A stretch of DNA of 64,000 nt from NCBI RefSeq assembly GCF_039544165.1, contig NZ_BAABLD010000015.1:138003-202002 (forward strand). The letters are read 5' to 3'. Positions 24,672-34,247 of this stretch are shown here, piece after piece. Numbering within the stretch: position 1 is the first letter of the stretch; each line of letters begins with the position of its first letter. Source of the stretch: Viridibacterium curvum. GTDB taxonomy: Bacteria; Pseudomonadota; Gammaproteobacteria; Burkholderiales; Rhodocyclaceae. The position numbers were made by a program, and so were the translations under genes. Under the pieces are notes generated by a model. That model was given only the letters and a program-made list of their open reading frames with translations. It was not told the origin of the DNA and did not search any database.

Positions 24672-25256
24672 ATGTCACGCCGCCGCCTGAAATCCCTGCT
24701 GCTTCCCCTGCTGTTTCCCCTTCTGCTGCTCGCCACCAGCGCGCAAGCCTCTGACCTGAAGCTCGCCGAGCTGATGGGTCTGCTGGCCCAGACACGCAGC
24801 GCACGCGCCACTTTCGTCGAACAGAAATTCATCGCGGTGCTCGACAAGCCGGTCGAGTCCAGCGGAGAGCTGGCCTTCACGGCACCCGATGTACTGGAAA
24901 AGCGCACCCTGCAGCCCAAGCAGGAGGCCATCACACTGCGCGGCAACGAGATCACCCTGGAGCGCGGCAAGCGCAGCATGATCGTGTCATTGCAGGACTA
25001 TCCCGATGCTGCAGTGTTCGTCGAGAGCATCCGCGCCACGCTGGCCGGCGACCAGAAAGCGCTGGAAAGCGTCTGGCGTGTCGAAGCCGACGGCACCCTG
25101 GCGCGCTGGACGCTGCGCCTCACTCCGATCAACGCCAACGCCTATGTATCGCGCATCCGCATGCAAGGCACACGCAATGACGTCAAGCAGATCGAAATCG
25201 AGCAGAAGGACGGCGACCGCTCGGTCATGACCATCACGCGGCTGCCGCAACCATGA
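24672..25256 (+). CDS. LolA-like outer-membrane lipoprotein carrier family protein
   Basis: Periplasmic protein of 194 aa with a signal peptide (LLLPLLFPLLLLATSAQA). The LolA-like body begins LAELMGLLAQTRSARATFVEQKFIAVLDKP; the FxQ-F core of LolA relatives is recognisable. In aryl-polyene clusters this protein (ApeL position) is thought to ferry the lipid-linked polyene across the periplasm. It overlaps the exporter start as ATGA. Confidence 0.85.
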   Translation: MSRRRLKSLLLPLLFPLLLLATSAQASDLKLAELMGLLAQTRSARATFVEQKFIAVLDKPVESSGELAFTAPDVLEKRTLQPKQEAITLRGNEITLERGKRSMIVSLQDYPDAAVFVESIRATLAGDQKALESVWRVEADGTLARWTLRLTPINANAYVSRIRMQGTRNDVKQIEIEQKDGDRSVMTITRLPQP

Positions 25257-27616
25257 GCTCCCTGCGCCGGCGTGCCCCGCTGCTGGTCTGGCTGGCTGTC
25301 CTGATCGGCAGCCTCATCGTCATCGCCCGCACCAGCTTCGTGGCCGACATGTCGGCGTTCCTGCCCGCCGCGCCCGATGCCGGTCAGCGCATGCTGATCG
25401 AGCAATTGCGTGACGGCACCCTCGCCCGCCTGATGATCGTCGGCATCGAAGGCGGCACGCCCGAAGCGCGCCACACGGCATCGAAGAAACTGGCGGCGGC
25501 GCTGCGCAAAGAAGAAGAATTCCTCACCGTACAGAACGGCGAGGCAGAAACCCTGCGACGCGACCAGGAATTCTGGTTCAACAACCGCTACCTGCTGAGC
25601 GCCACGGTCAGCCCGGAACGCTTCAGCACCGAGGGTTTGCGTGCCGCCATCGACGAAACCCTGCTCAACCTCAGCGGCTCCGCCGGTCTCATGCTCAAGG
25701 GCCTGCTGACACGCGACCCGACGGGCGAAGCCCTTACCCTGGTCGACGATCTGCAACAACAAGGCGGGCCGCGTCAGGCTGGGGGTGTCTGGGTCTCACG
25801 CGACGGCCAGCGCGCGCTGTTGCTGTTGCAGACGCGTGCGGCGGGCTCCGACACCGATGCGCTGGCCCATGCCATCAGCACCATCGAACAGCACTTCGCC
25901 AGCGTGAAGCAGGCGGACCAGCGTGTCGTGATGAGCGGCGCTGGCGTGTTCTCGGTGCAGTCGCGTGACCGCATCAAGCAGGAGACCTCGCAACTGGCCA
26001 GCCTGTCCACGCTGTTCATTGTCGTGCTCCTGCTATCGATCTACCGCTCGCCCCGCCTGCTGGCACTGGGCATGCTGCCGGTCGTCACCGGCGCACTGAT
26101 CGGCGTGGCGGCAGTCAGCCTGGGCTTCGGTCACGTGCACGGACTCACGCTGGGCTTCGGCACCACCCTCATCGGCGAGGCGGTCGACTACGGCATCTAC
26201 TTCTTCGTACAGACCGGCAGCAATGATGCGCGCGGGGCCTGGCAGCAGCGCTTCTGGCGCACCGTGACGCTGGGCGTACTGACCTCGATCTGCGGCTTCG
26301 GTGCGCTGCTGGTGTCGGGCTTTCCAGGGCTGGCCCAGCTGGGTCTCTACTCCATCGCCGGCCTGATCGCCGCTGCGCTCACTGCACGCTTCGTCATGCC
26401 GCAACTGATGCCGGCACGCCTCAACATGCGCAAGGTGGAACCCCTTGGTGCGCGTCTGCAACGCTTCGTCGACTGGCTGGTACGCATGCGCCCGGTGCTG
26501 CTGATTCTGATCGCAGCCTGCGCCGTGCTGCTGATCGTGCGTCACGACCGCATCTGGAACCACAGCATCTCTGCCCTCAATCCTGTGCCGGAAGAAGCCC
26601 AGCAGCTGGACGGTGAGTTGCGCCGCGAACTGGGGGCCCCTGACACGCGGTACCTGCTGGTGCGCAATGTACCGGATGCGCAAACCGCTCTGCAGGCAGC
26701 CGAAGCCATCACACCCGCCCTCCAGGCTCTGACGGACAGGAAGGCACTCGGTGGATTCGACTCACCGGCGCGCCTGCTGCCCAGTGATGTCACACAACAG
26801 CAACGACAGGCCGCATTGCCGACACCTGACGTGCTGAAGCAAAGACTGGCCGCCGCGCTGAAGGGCGCCCCATTGAATGCCGACAAGCTGGAAGCCTTCA
26901 TTGACGACGTGGCGGCTGCCCGCACGCGCCCCTTGCTGACACGCGCCGACCTGAATGGCACGGCCAGTGCGCTGGCACTGGATGCCATGCTGGTCCGTCG
27001 CAGCGAGGGCTACAGCCTGCTGATTCCGCTGCGCGCAAGCGTCGGCCGTGACATCGACGCCAAGGCCGTGCGCGAAGCGCTCGACAAGGCCGGTCAGCCC
27101 GAACTGCTGCTGGTCGACCTGCGCGGGCAGGCCGAGTCGCTCTACGGCACTTACCTCGACGAAGCCATCAAGCTCTCTGCGTGGGGCTTTGCCGGCATCC
27201 TGCTGCTGTTTGTCATCAGCCTGCGCAGCATCAAGCGCGTTCTGCAGCTGATGTTGCCGCTGGCCGGCACCGTGGTGCTGGTCATGGCCGGCATGATACT
27301 GCTGGGACAGGCGCTATCCATCCTGCATCTCATTGGCCTGCTGCTGTCGGTCGCGATCGGCTCCAACTACGCGCTGTTCTTCCACCAGGGAAATGATGCG
27401 GGCCAGGACACGGTTGCCGAGCGCCAGCGCACCCTGGTCTCGCTCGCCATGGCAAACATCGCCACCGTCGTAGGCTTTGGTCTGCTTGCCACATCGTCGG
27501 TCTCGGTGCTGCAGGCGCTTGGTGGTACTGTCGGCCCAGGTGCGCTGTTGAGCCTATTGCTGGCGGCCGCCTTCGCCACGCATCACAATAGCCAATCCAC
27601 GCAGGAGTCGGCATGA
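25253..27616 (+). CDS. MMPL-family exporter of the aryl-polyene cluster
   Basis: RND-superfamily MMPL transporter (787 aa): two halves, each with a large periplasmic loop and about six membrane segments. The first pore region contains GFGTTLIGEAVDYGIYFFVQ (VDYG-type proton-relay motif) and the second AIGSNYALFFHQ. It is the probable inner-membrane extrusion pump for the pigment-lipid conjugate, upstream of the LolA-like carrier in the export route. ATGA overlaps at both ends. Confidence 0.9.
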   Translation: MSSLRRRAPLLVWLAVLIGSLIVIARTSFVADMSAFLPAAPDAGQRMLIEQLRDGTLARLMIVGIEGGTPEARHTASKKLAAALRKEEEFLTVQNGEAETLRRDQEFWFNNRYLLSATVSPERFSTEGLRAAIDETLLNLSGSAGLMLKGLLTRDPTGEALTLVDDLQQQGGPRQAGGVWVSRDGQRALLLLQTRAAGSDTDALAHAISTIEQHFASVKQADQRVVMSGAGVFSVQSRDRIKQETSQLASLSTLFIVVLLLSIYRSPRLLALGMLPVVTGALIGVAAVSLGFGHVHGLTLGFGTTLIGEAVDYGIYFFVQTGSNDARGAWQQRFWRTVTLGVLTSICGFGALLVSGFPGLAQLGLYSIAGLIAAALTARFVMPQLMPARLNMRKVEPLGARLQRFVDWLVRMRPVLLILIAACAVLLIVRHDRIWNHSISALNPVPEEAQQLDGELRRELGAPDTRYLLVRNVPDAQTALQAAEAITPALQALTDRKALGGFDSPARLLPSDVTQQQRQAALPTPDVLKQRLAAALKGAPLNADKLEAFIDDVAAARTRPLLTRADLNGTASALALDAMLVRRSEGYSLLIPLRASVGRDIDAKAVREALDKAGQPELLLVDLRGQAESLYGTYLDEAIKLSAWGFAGILLLFVISLRSIKRVLQLMLPLAGTVVLVMAGMILLGQALSILHLIGLLLSVAIGSNYALFFHQGNDAGQDTVAERQRTLVSLAMANIATVVGFGLLATSSVSVLQALGGTVGPGALLSLLLAAAFATHHNSQSTQESA

Positions 27617-28398
27617 TGAAACTGAAACTGCGCAAGTTCATCTGGGTGATCACGGCCTTGCTGACAGGCTGTGCGCCGCCCAATCGGCCCAGCATCGTGC
27701 CCATGCGCACACTGGATGAGCGCGTGAGCTGCGGTGCAGAGATGCCCGAACGACTCATCGTGATGCTGCCAGGCTTGTTCGACACCCCCGAAGATTTCGT
27801 CAAGAACGGCTTCGTCAGCGCCTTGCGCGAACGCGGCATCAAGGCGCGGGTCCTGATCCCTGATGCACATTTCGGCTACTACGAATCACGCACCGTGGAC
27901 CAGCGCATCCTCGAGGACATCATCATCCCTGCCCGCGCCAGCGGGGCACGCGAAATCTGGCTGGTCGGCGTCTCGATGGGTGGGCTGGGCTCGCTGATCT
28001 TCAGCCAGCAGCATCGTCCTCTCGTGCAGCGGATCTTCCTCATCGGCCCTTACCCGGGCACCGACAAGGTCATGCGCAAGATCCGCGATGCCGGCGGTCC
28101 GGGGCCCTGGGCCCAGCTGGGCTACGACAACGACGATCCCGATGCACGCATCTATGCTTTCTGGCACTGGCTGGTATCACGCAGCAAAGGCCCTCAATCG
28201 CCCCCCTTCATCAGCTTTGGCACGGGCGATAGCGACCGCTACCGAAGTGACCAGCAGATCCTGGGTTCGTTGTTGCCTGTCACATCCCGCTTCGATGCAA
28301 AAGGCGGCCATGACTGGCGCACCTGGCACAAGATCTGGCTGCAGATGCTCGACGCACTCCCGGCCGATGCCAAGGGGAGTCCCGGCGCAGGATGCTAA
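27613..28398 (+). CDS. lipoprotein alpha/beta hydrolase in the aryl-polyene cluster
   Basis: Protein of 261 aa with a lipoprotein signal (lipobox LLTGC, Cys about 20) followed by an alpha/beta-hydrolase fold. The nucleophile elbow is GVSMGGLG and the start of the fold IVMLPGLFDTPEDF; GGHDWRTW probably holds the catalytic His. It occupies the place where many clusters have a DUF3261 lipoprotein, and no separate thioesterase gene is seen. It may therefore release or transfer the acyl chain at the envelope; that is inference. Confidence 0.8.
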   Translation: MMKLKLRKFIWVITALLTGCAPPNRPSIVPMRTLDERVSCGAEMPERLIVMLPGLFDTPEDFVKNGFVSALRERGIKARVLIPDAHFGYYESRTVDQRILEDIIIPARASGAREIWLVGVSMGGLGSLIFSQQHRPLVQRIFLIGPYPGTDKVMRKIRDAGGPGPWAQLGYDNDDPDARIYAFWHWLVSRSKGPQSPPFISFGTGDSDRYRSDQQILGSLLPVTSRFDAKGGHDWRTWHKIWLQMLDALPADAKGSPGAGC

Positions 28399-28470
28399 AA
28401 TCTCTGCGTTCCTGGGCGACAAGCTGCACGCGCCACTCCCCAAAACGCCCGCTACCTGACCAGACTCCCT

Positions 28471-29685
28471 GTGCCTGCACCGCAAACCCAACCCTTGCAT
28501 CTGTCCGGCTTTACGCTCAGTTCATGTCTGGGGCACGGACTTACCGCCACCCGTGACGCGCTGCAAGCCGCACGCACCGGACTTTCCAGCGCACCGTTCG
28601 AAACCGTGGATCTGCCCGCGTTCATCGGTCAGGTCAGCGGTGTCGATGACGTCGTCCTGCCGGCCGACCTGAGCGGTTTTGACTGCCGCAACAACCGCCT
28701 GGGCTGGCTGGCCCTGCAGCAGGACGGCTTTGTCGAACAGGTGCGCGCCGCCCGTGCGCGCTACGGTGCACAACGCGTCGGCGTTTTTCTCGGCACCAGC
28801 ACCTCAGGCATCCTGCAAACCGAGATCGGCTACCGCCACCTTGATGCCTCAGGCCATCTACCCGCAGACTTCGACTACGCCCGCACGCACAACACCTATT
28901 CGATCGCTGCTTTCGTGCGTCAAGTCTTCGACCTGCACGGCCCGGCCGTTGCCGTCTCGACGGCATGCTCGTCAAGCGCCAAGGTGTTTGGCAACGCCCA
29001 GCGTCTGATCGCGGCCGGCCTCATTGATGCGGCCATCGTCGGCGGCGTCGACTCACTCTGCCTCACCACGCTTTACGGCTTCCACTCGCTGCAATTGCTG
29101 TCGACCGACCTGTGCCGTCCCTACGACGCGCAACGTCAGGGCCTGTCGATCGGGGAAGCGGCCGCCTTTGCCCTGCTCGAACGCGCCGATGCAAACGCCG
29201 CCGCCGGTGACGACATCATGCTCGCCGGCGTCGGTGAATCGGCTGATGCGCATCACATGTCGGCACCACACCCCGAAGGGCTGGGCGCACGCCTCGCCAT
29301 GCAGGGCGCACTGACCCAGGCCGGCTGGCAAACGAGCGACGTCGACTACATCAATCTGCATGGCACGGCGACCCCCAGCAACGACGCGGCCGAAGGCAAG
29401 GCGGTCGCTGGCCTCTTCGGTAACGCGACGCCATGCAGCTCGACCAAGGGCGCCACGGGCCACACGCTGGGCGCCGCTGGCGGTGCCGAGGCCGTGATTT
29501 CGGCGCTGGCCATGCGCCACCAATTCATGCCCGGCGGTGTCAATACGCAAGAGCTCGACCCGACGATTCCTGTGAACTACCTGATCGCGAACCGCGAAGC
29601 ACCCGTGCGCCGTGTGTTGAGCAACTCGTTCGGCTTCGGCGGCACCAATTGCAGCCTTGCCCTGTGTCGCCGGGAGGCCCTCTGA
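28471..29685 (+). CDS. beta-ketoacyl-ACP synthase (FabF-like, ApeO position)
   Basis: Condensing enzyme of 404 aa. The Cys-His-His triad is present: VSTACSSSAK, NLHGTATPSND and KGATGHTLGAAGG. The C-terminal NSFGFGGTN is normal. It extends the polyene with malonyl-ACP, probably paired with the chain-length-factor-like protein encoded next. The start is GTG 28471; no better ATG precedes the domain. It lies 72 bases after the hydrolase gene. Confidence 0.9.
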   Translation: MPAPQTQPLHLSGFTLSSCLGHGLTATRDALQAARTGLSSAPFETVDLPAFIGQVSGVDDVVLPADLSGFDCRNNRLGWLALQQDGFVEQVRAARARYGAQRVGVFLGTSTSGILQTEIGYRHLDASGHLPADFDYARTHNTYSIAAFVRQVFDLHGPAVAVSTACSSSAKVFGNAQRLIAAGLIDAAIVGGVDSLCLTTLYGFHSLQLLSTDLCRPYDAQRQGLSIGEAAAFALLERADANAAAGDDIMLAGVGESADAHHMSAPHPEGLGARLAMQGALTQAGWQTSDVDYINLHGTATPSNDAAEGKAVAGLFGNATPCSSTKGATGHTLGAAGGAEAVISALAMRHQFMPGGVNTQELDPTIPVNYLIANREAPVRRVLSNSFGFGGTNCSLALCRREAL

Positions 29686-29686
29686 C

Positions 29687-30493
29687 ATGCGCTGCAATGT
29701 TTTTCTGCAAGGCATCGGTGCCATCGGGCCCGGCTTCGATGACTGGTCACAGCTCGCCGGGATGCTAAGTGAGGCCACCCCCTTCAGCGGCGAAGAGACG
29801 CGCCCGCCCACCCTGCAACTGCTGCCCCCCGCCGAACGACGCCGCGTCGGCATGCTGGTCAAACTCGCACTCACCAGTGGGGCGCAGGCCGTCGCACATG
29901 CAGGCAGCGATGCAGCACGCCTGCCGACCGTGTTTTCAGCGTCCGGCGGTGATGGCGAGAACTGCCACGTCCTGTGCGAAACCCTTGCCAGCTCGGACCG
30001 CAGCATCTCGCCGACACGCTTCCACAACTCGGTGCACAATGCCGCCTCGGGCTACTGGAGCATCGCCACTGGCAGCATGGCAAGCTCGACCAGCCTGTGC
30101 GCACACGACGCGGGGTTCGCCGCCGGCCTGCTTGAAGCTGTCACGCAAGTGCAAGCCACGCAGCAGGACTGCATGCTGATCGCCTGTGACGATCACTACG
30201 GCGGCGCACTGGGCAAGGCACGTCCGATCGCCGACCGCATGGCGATTGCGCTGGTGCTGTCGGCCACACGCAACGAACACTCGCTCGCTGAGCTGAGCAT
30301 CGACCTGTCCGACCACCCCGCCGACGAACAGGCGCCGCTGCCGGCACTGCAAAAAATCTACAAGGGCATCCCCACTGCACGCGGGCTCAATCTCATGAGC
30401 CGCCTCGCGCGCAACGAAGCCGGGGCGGTCTACCTCGACTACCTGCCCCCCCTCTCCCTGTCCGTGCAGGTGAAGCCCCTGCAGGTCTCATGA
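29687..30493 (+). CDS. beta-ketoacyl-synthase-like chain-length factor
   Basis: Protein of 268 aa related only to the N-terminal half of ketosynthases (Ketoacyl-synt_2 type). The region equivalent to the nucleophile elbow reads GSMASSTSLCAHDAG, without the ACSS cysteine, and the two catalytic His motifs are missing. It is therefore probably a non-catalytic partner that sets chain length in a heterodimer with the synthase encoded upstream. GGGAGGC precedes ATG 29687. Confidence 0.85.
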   Translation: MRCNVFLQGIGAIGPGFDDWSQLAGMLSEATPFSGEETRPPTLQLLPPAERRRVGMLVKLALTSGAQAVAHAGSDAARLPTVFSASGGDGENCHVLCETLASSDRSISPTRFHNSVHNAASGYWSIATGSMASSTSLCAHDAGFAAGLLEAVTQVQATQQDCMLIACDDHYGGALGKARPIADRMAIALVLSATRNEHSLAELSIDLSDHPADEQAPLPALQKIYKGIPTARGLNLMSRLARNEAGAVYLDYLPPLSLSVQVKPLQVS

Positions 30494-30942
30494 CAGCACT
30501 CGCCATCGACATCGCCGCGCATGTGCCGCACGCCGGCGACATGTGTCTGCTGGAATCCGTGACGCACTGGGATGCGCAGGGACTGACGGCGCAGACCCGT
30601 CAGCATCGCAACCCGCAGATGCCATTGTTCAGTCATGCGCGCCTCGGCGTGGCCTGTGGTGTCGAGATCGCCGCACAGGGCATGGCTCTGCACGGCGCCC
30701 TGCTGGCCGGGCAAAGCGAAGCCGAGCGGCCACGCGCGGGTTTTCTGGCCAGCCTGCGCGACGTCCGATTCCACGTCAGCCGTCTCGACGATATCGACGC
30801 TGCATTGCAGATCAGCGTGCAGCGCCTGTCGGGTGACGACAACACCGTGCTCTATCAATTCAGCGTGACAGGTGATGGCCGGCCTCTTCTCGAAGGGCGG
30901 GCCGCCGTCATGCTCGACGCCGCCAAGGTGAACACCCCATGA
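30490..30942 (+). CDS. 3-hydroxyacyl-ACP dehydratase (ApeP-like)
   Basis: Second hot-dog dehydratase (150 aa) with VPHAGDMCLLESVTHWD at its N-terminus, the characteristic (I/V)PHxGxM-LL motif of the FabA-like ApeP group. It would act in the iterative ketoreduction-dehydration cycle. ATGA overlaps with both neighbours. Confidence 0.87.
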   Translation: MTALAIDIAAHVPHAGDMCLLESVTHWDAQGLTAQTRQHRNPQMPLFSHARLGVACGVEIAAQGMALHGALLAGQSEAERPRAGFLASLRDVRFHVSRLDDIDAALQISVQRLSGDDNTVLYQFSVTGDGRPLLEGRAAVMLDAAKVNTP

Positions 30943-31670
30943 CTACGCCCCTGAAACGCGCCCTCGTAACAGGCGGCAGCGGCAGCATAGGCAGTGCGAT
31001 CTGTCGCGCACTGGCCGAACGCGGCCACCATGTCATCGTGCATGCCAATGGCAATATCGCTCGCGCCCAGGCACTGGCCGCCGAGCTGTGTGCCGCCGGC
31101 CACAGTGCCGAAGCCATACAGTTCGATCTCACCGACGGCGAAGCCTGCGCGACAGCCATCGCGGCACTGCTTGAAGCCGGGCCTGTCCAGATCCTCGTCA
31201 ACAATGCCGGCATCCACAACGATGCGGTGTTCGCCGGCATGTCGCGCGAGCAATGGCAGGGCGTGCTCGACGTCTCGTTGGGCGGCTTCTACAACGTCAC
31301 CCAGCCCTTGATGCTGCCCATGATCCGCACACGCTGGGGTCGCGTCATCAACCTGTCGTCCGTTGCCGCTGTCGCTGGCAACCGCGGACAGGTCAATTAC
31401 TCCGCCGCCAAGGGTGCCCTGCAGGCCGCCACCAAATCCCTGTCTCTCGAAGTCGCCAGCCGCGGCATCACCGTCAACACGGTGGCCCCTGGTGTCATCG
31501 AATCGGAAATGATCGAAGGCGCATTCGACAAGGAAACCATCGACCGCATCGTGCCCATGAAGCGCGCCGGCAAGCCCGAAGAAGTCGCCGCGCTGGTGGC
31601 CTTTCTCGCGTCGGAGTCGGCCGCCTACATCTCGGGCCAGACCATCTCGATCAATGGCGGGATGATTTAA
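30939..31670 (+). CDS. 3-oxoacyl-ACP reductase (FabG-like, ApeQ position)
   Basis: SDR reductase of 243 aa. The NADP-binding TGGSGSIG motif (about 11-18), NNAGIH, catalytic Ser in NLSSVAAVAG and YxxxK in YSAAKGAL are all present. It reduces the beta-keto group after each condensation. Last gene of the rightward arm; only 9 bases separate it from the convergent glycosyltransferase stop, with no visible terminator. Confidence 0.92.
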   Translation: MTTPLKRALVTGGSGSIGSAICRALAERGHHVIVHANGNIARAQALAAELCAAGHSAEAIQFDLTDGEACATAIAALLEAGPVQILVNNAGIHNDAVFAGMSREQWQGVLDVSLGGFYNVTQPLMLPMIRTRWGRVINLSSVAAVAGNRGQVNYSAAKGALQAATKSLSLEVASRGITVNTVAPGVIESEMIEGAFDKETIDRIVPMKRAGKPEEVAALVAFLASESAAYISGQTISINGGMI

Positions 31671-31679
31671 ACGTAGCGC

Positions 31680-32432
31680 TCAGGCACGCGCCAGCACACG
31701 CCACAGCAGCCGCGGCAGCCGCAGCACGAAACCCGTCATCAGGCGGATGTGCATCCAGGTGAGCAAAGTGTTGTCGCGCAAATAGTTGAAGTGCGACACG
31801 CCGCCTTCTTCCGCACTGAGGTACTTCACAGGCGCAGCTTCGTTGAGCGGCGCAACGCCCGTCCAGCAAAGGCGCACTACCGCCTCGGGATCGAAATCGA
31901 AACGACGCATCCAGCGCTGACCACGCATCACACGGATCAGCGGCGCGGCAGGATAGACGCGAAAGCCGTAAAGTGAATCGCCGATGCCCGACCACAGGGT
32001 TTCGAGATTGGCCCACCAGTTGGAGACGCGACGTCCGCGCACGCGCAACAGCGGTGCACTGGCATCGAACACCGGTACGCCCAGCACCATGCCGCCCGGC
32101 GTTTCAAGACTGCGCTGCATGAAGCGCGGGATCAGGTCCGCCGGATGCTGGCCGTCCGAATCCATGGTCAGCACATGCGTGAAGCCCTGCGCCAGCGCCT
32201 GCTCGGCCCCGTGCAGCACGGCAGCACCTTTGCCACGATTCTCGGGCAGCACGATCACGTGCAGTCCCGTGTCCTGCTCTGCCAATGCCTGCAAACGCTC
32301 GGCTGTGCCGTCAGTACTGCCATCGACGACCACCCACACCGGTGACCAGTGCGCACGCGCCGCAGCGACGGTTTCAAAGACCTTTTCGCCCGGGTTGTAG
32401 CTCGGAATCAGGACCAGGTGCGTCGTATGCAT
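31680..32432 (-). CDS. family 2 glycosyltransferase
   Basis: GT-A fold glycosyltransferase (250 aa): LVLIPSYNPG, VVVDGSTDGT and TMDSDGQHPADLI (DxD-like metal site). Within aryl-polyene clusters such an enzyme may add a sugar to the anchor or head group. The start overlaps the PlsC stop by one base (TGATG). Sugar donor and acceptor cannot be read from the sequence. Confidence 0.88.
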   Translation of the reverse strand: MHTTHLVLIPSYNPGEKVFETVAAARAHWSPVWVVVDGSTDGTAERLQALAEQDTGLHVIVLPENRGKGAAVLHGAEQALAQGFTHVLTMDSDGQHPADLIPRFMQRSLETPGGMVLGVPVFDASAPLLRVRGRRVSNWWANLETLWSGIGDSLYGFRVYPAAPLIRVMRGQRWMRRFDFDPEAVVRLCWTGVAPLNEAAPVKYLSAEEGGVSHFNYLRDNTLLTWMHIRLMTGFVLRLPRLLWRVLARA

Positions 32433-33223
32433 CAGCTGGCCGCCCCGCTCTGTTTCAGGAAACGGTGCAGGGCGCTGCCTTCCTGCCCAGCCAGCTGGCG
32501 AGCGAAAGACGCTTCAAGCAAGGCCGGCAACTGGCGCGCGTCGTGAGGCCCCTCGATGCGCTCGCCCAGGCGGATGCGGAAGCGCATCGGCATGTCCGGC
32601 CGTTTGAGCCAGCCCCAGCCTTTGCCGAGAAACGCGGTGTCCGATTCGATGATCAGGGTCTGGATGGGCACTCCCGAGCGCTGCGCCGTGATACCGATGC
32701 TGCCGCGCACGGGATTGATGGGAAAGCGCTCGGTACGCGTGCCTTCCGGGAAGATCAGCACATGCTCGCCGCGCTTGAGCGCCTCGATGGCCAAAGCGCT
32801 GGTGCCGAGAAACCAGTCATTGCGCACGTAACCGGCCAGCCGCGCACCGGCCCCCATGAAGAAGCTGTCCACCAGGCTCGCCTTGGTGATGCACACCGCG
32901 CGCGGCAGGCGTGACAGCACCATGACCGCGTCCAGCATGCCGGGGTGATTCGGCGCAAGGATCATGGGCGTCGCCGTGCGCAGGGCATCCAGCTCCGAGA
33001 GGTCGAACAGACCCACTCCGGTACAACGCAGCACCCAGAGATACAGCGTGAAACCCCAGCGCGCCCCCCCCTGCCCGATACGCCGCGCCAGGTTACGCGG
33101 CAACAGACCCAACGGAATGGCCGCAATGGTCCACACCGTGCAGCCGAAGCCCAGGCAGAACAGGCCGAATCGCAGTGCCAGATACGAGTGAATCCGGCAG
33201 AGCAGCTGCAGGAGAAATCTCAT
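32432..33223 (-). CDS. PlsC-like 1-acylglycerol-3-phosphate acyltransferase
   Basis: Membrane-associated acyltransferase (263 aa) with the PlsC motifs NHPGMLD (HxxxxD), FPEGTRT and a downstream IPVRG-like region (PINPVRGS). The N-terminus has two hydrophobic segments. It overlaps the chorismatase gene by ATGA. Probably builds or modifies the lipid part to which the polyene is attached. Confidence 0.88.
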   Translation of the reverse strand: MRFLLQLLCRIHSYLALRFGLFCLGFGCTVWTIAAIPLGLLPRNLARRIGQGGARWGFTLYLWVLRCTGVGLFDLSELDALRTATPMILAPNHPGMLDAVMVLSRLPRAVCITKASLVDSFFMGAGARLAGYVRNDWFLGTSALAIEALKRGEHVLIFPEGTRTERFPINPVRGSIGITAQRSGVPIQTLIIESDTAFLGKGWGWLKRPDMPMRFRIRLGERIEGPHDARQLPALLEASFARQLAGQEGSALHRFLKQSGAAS

Positions 33224-34245
33224 GCCTCGCCAGTTCCCGCAGCTGCGGCCCCCACAGCCTCGATCTCGACCAGCAGCTCGGCACGACAGACGTCCGCGAG
33301 CAGGAAGTGGATGATCGGCTCGCTGCCCAGCTCGCGACGCATGACGGCCTCGACGGCTGCCGCATCGCGCGCATGGCGGACAAAGGTCTTGTACTGCAGT
33401 CGGCTCATGTCAAAACGGGCGCTGCCGGTCTGGGTCGCATTGGCCTGCGACATTACGGCACGAATGTTACGAAGACTCTCTTCCGTCTGCGCTGCGACGT
33501 CACCGGGATGCAAACTCTCGTGACCTACGATGCTCGCAGTACCGGACACGAACAGCAGGCTGTCCCCGGTACTCCGCTCCATGACCGCGGCACGCGAGAA
33601 GCTCGGACTGCGTGGCCCATACTGGACAGGATAGTTGTAGGCGCTGATCTGACGGGGATTCTCGATGCAGCGTGGCGCCCGACGTGCGGCCAGCGCATAC
33701 AGCGTAAAACTGCCTTCGTGCGACCCCAGAGCACAAGCCGCCGGAGCTCCTACCTCGAAAGCCTGGCGCGCAGCCTGGAATGCCTCCTGGCGCGCGCGGT
33801 TGAACAGGCGATAACGCTCCATGCGTTCGCCACTCTGGTCGTCCATCTGATCGGCATTGATGTGCGGAACATAGTTCCAGCAACGCACGAGGTACGGGAA
33901 GTCCTCCCGCTGCATGGCGGCAAACAGCGCGTCATAGCCATGACGGGTTGCCGTCGCAATGTCTGCAGCGTCTGCCGAGGCAGTGTCCAGCGCCACCCAC
34001 ATCCACTCACCGTCATGCTTGCAGACGGCCTGGCCGTGACGCACGGTCTGCACACGTGCATCGCTGGTCCAGTACTCGGCAACGCCGGCCCCCTCATGAG
34101 CTGCCCGCAACGCCTGCAGTCTGACGTGTACATCGGCCCGCAGGGCATCAGGTGCGCGCTCGCTGCCGTGCCAGACCACGCACAGGCTGGCCGGATCTGT
34201 TGCCGCAAGGCCGCCTTGCCCCGACGTACGCAGGAACAAGCCCAT
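33220..34245 (-). CDS. XanB2-like chorismatase (hydroxybenzoate synthase)
   Basis: Chorismatase-family enzyme (341 aa) related to XanB2, which converts chorismate to 3- and 4-hydroxybenzoate in xanthomonads. Signature blocks are RCWNYVPHIN (about 121-130), ERYRLFNRARQEAF (about 143-156), YPVQYGPRSPSFSRA (about 205-219) and a RidA/YjgF-like C-terminal part (SGTASIVGHESLHPGD, about 234-249). It would supply the aromatic starter, which makes the cluster xanthomonadin-like. ATG 34245 is 2 bases after the ketosynthase stop. Confidence 0.88.
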   Translation of the reverse strand: MGLFLRTSGQGGLAATDPASLCVVWHGSERAPDALRADVHVRLQALRAAHEGAGVAEYWTSDARVQTVRHGQAVCKHDGEWMWVALDTASADAADIATATRHGYDALFAAMQREDFPYLVRCWNYVPHINADQMDDQSGERMERYRLFNRARQEAFQAARQAFEVGAPAACALGSHEGSFTLYALAARRAPRCIENPRQISAYNYPVQYGPRSPSFSRAAVMERSTGDSLLFVSGTASIVGHESLHPGDVAAQTEESLRNIRAVMSQANATQTGSARFDMSRLQYKTFVRHARDAAAVEAVMRRELGSEPIIHFLLADVCRAELLVEIEAVGAAAAGTGEA

Positions 34246-34247
34246 GT

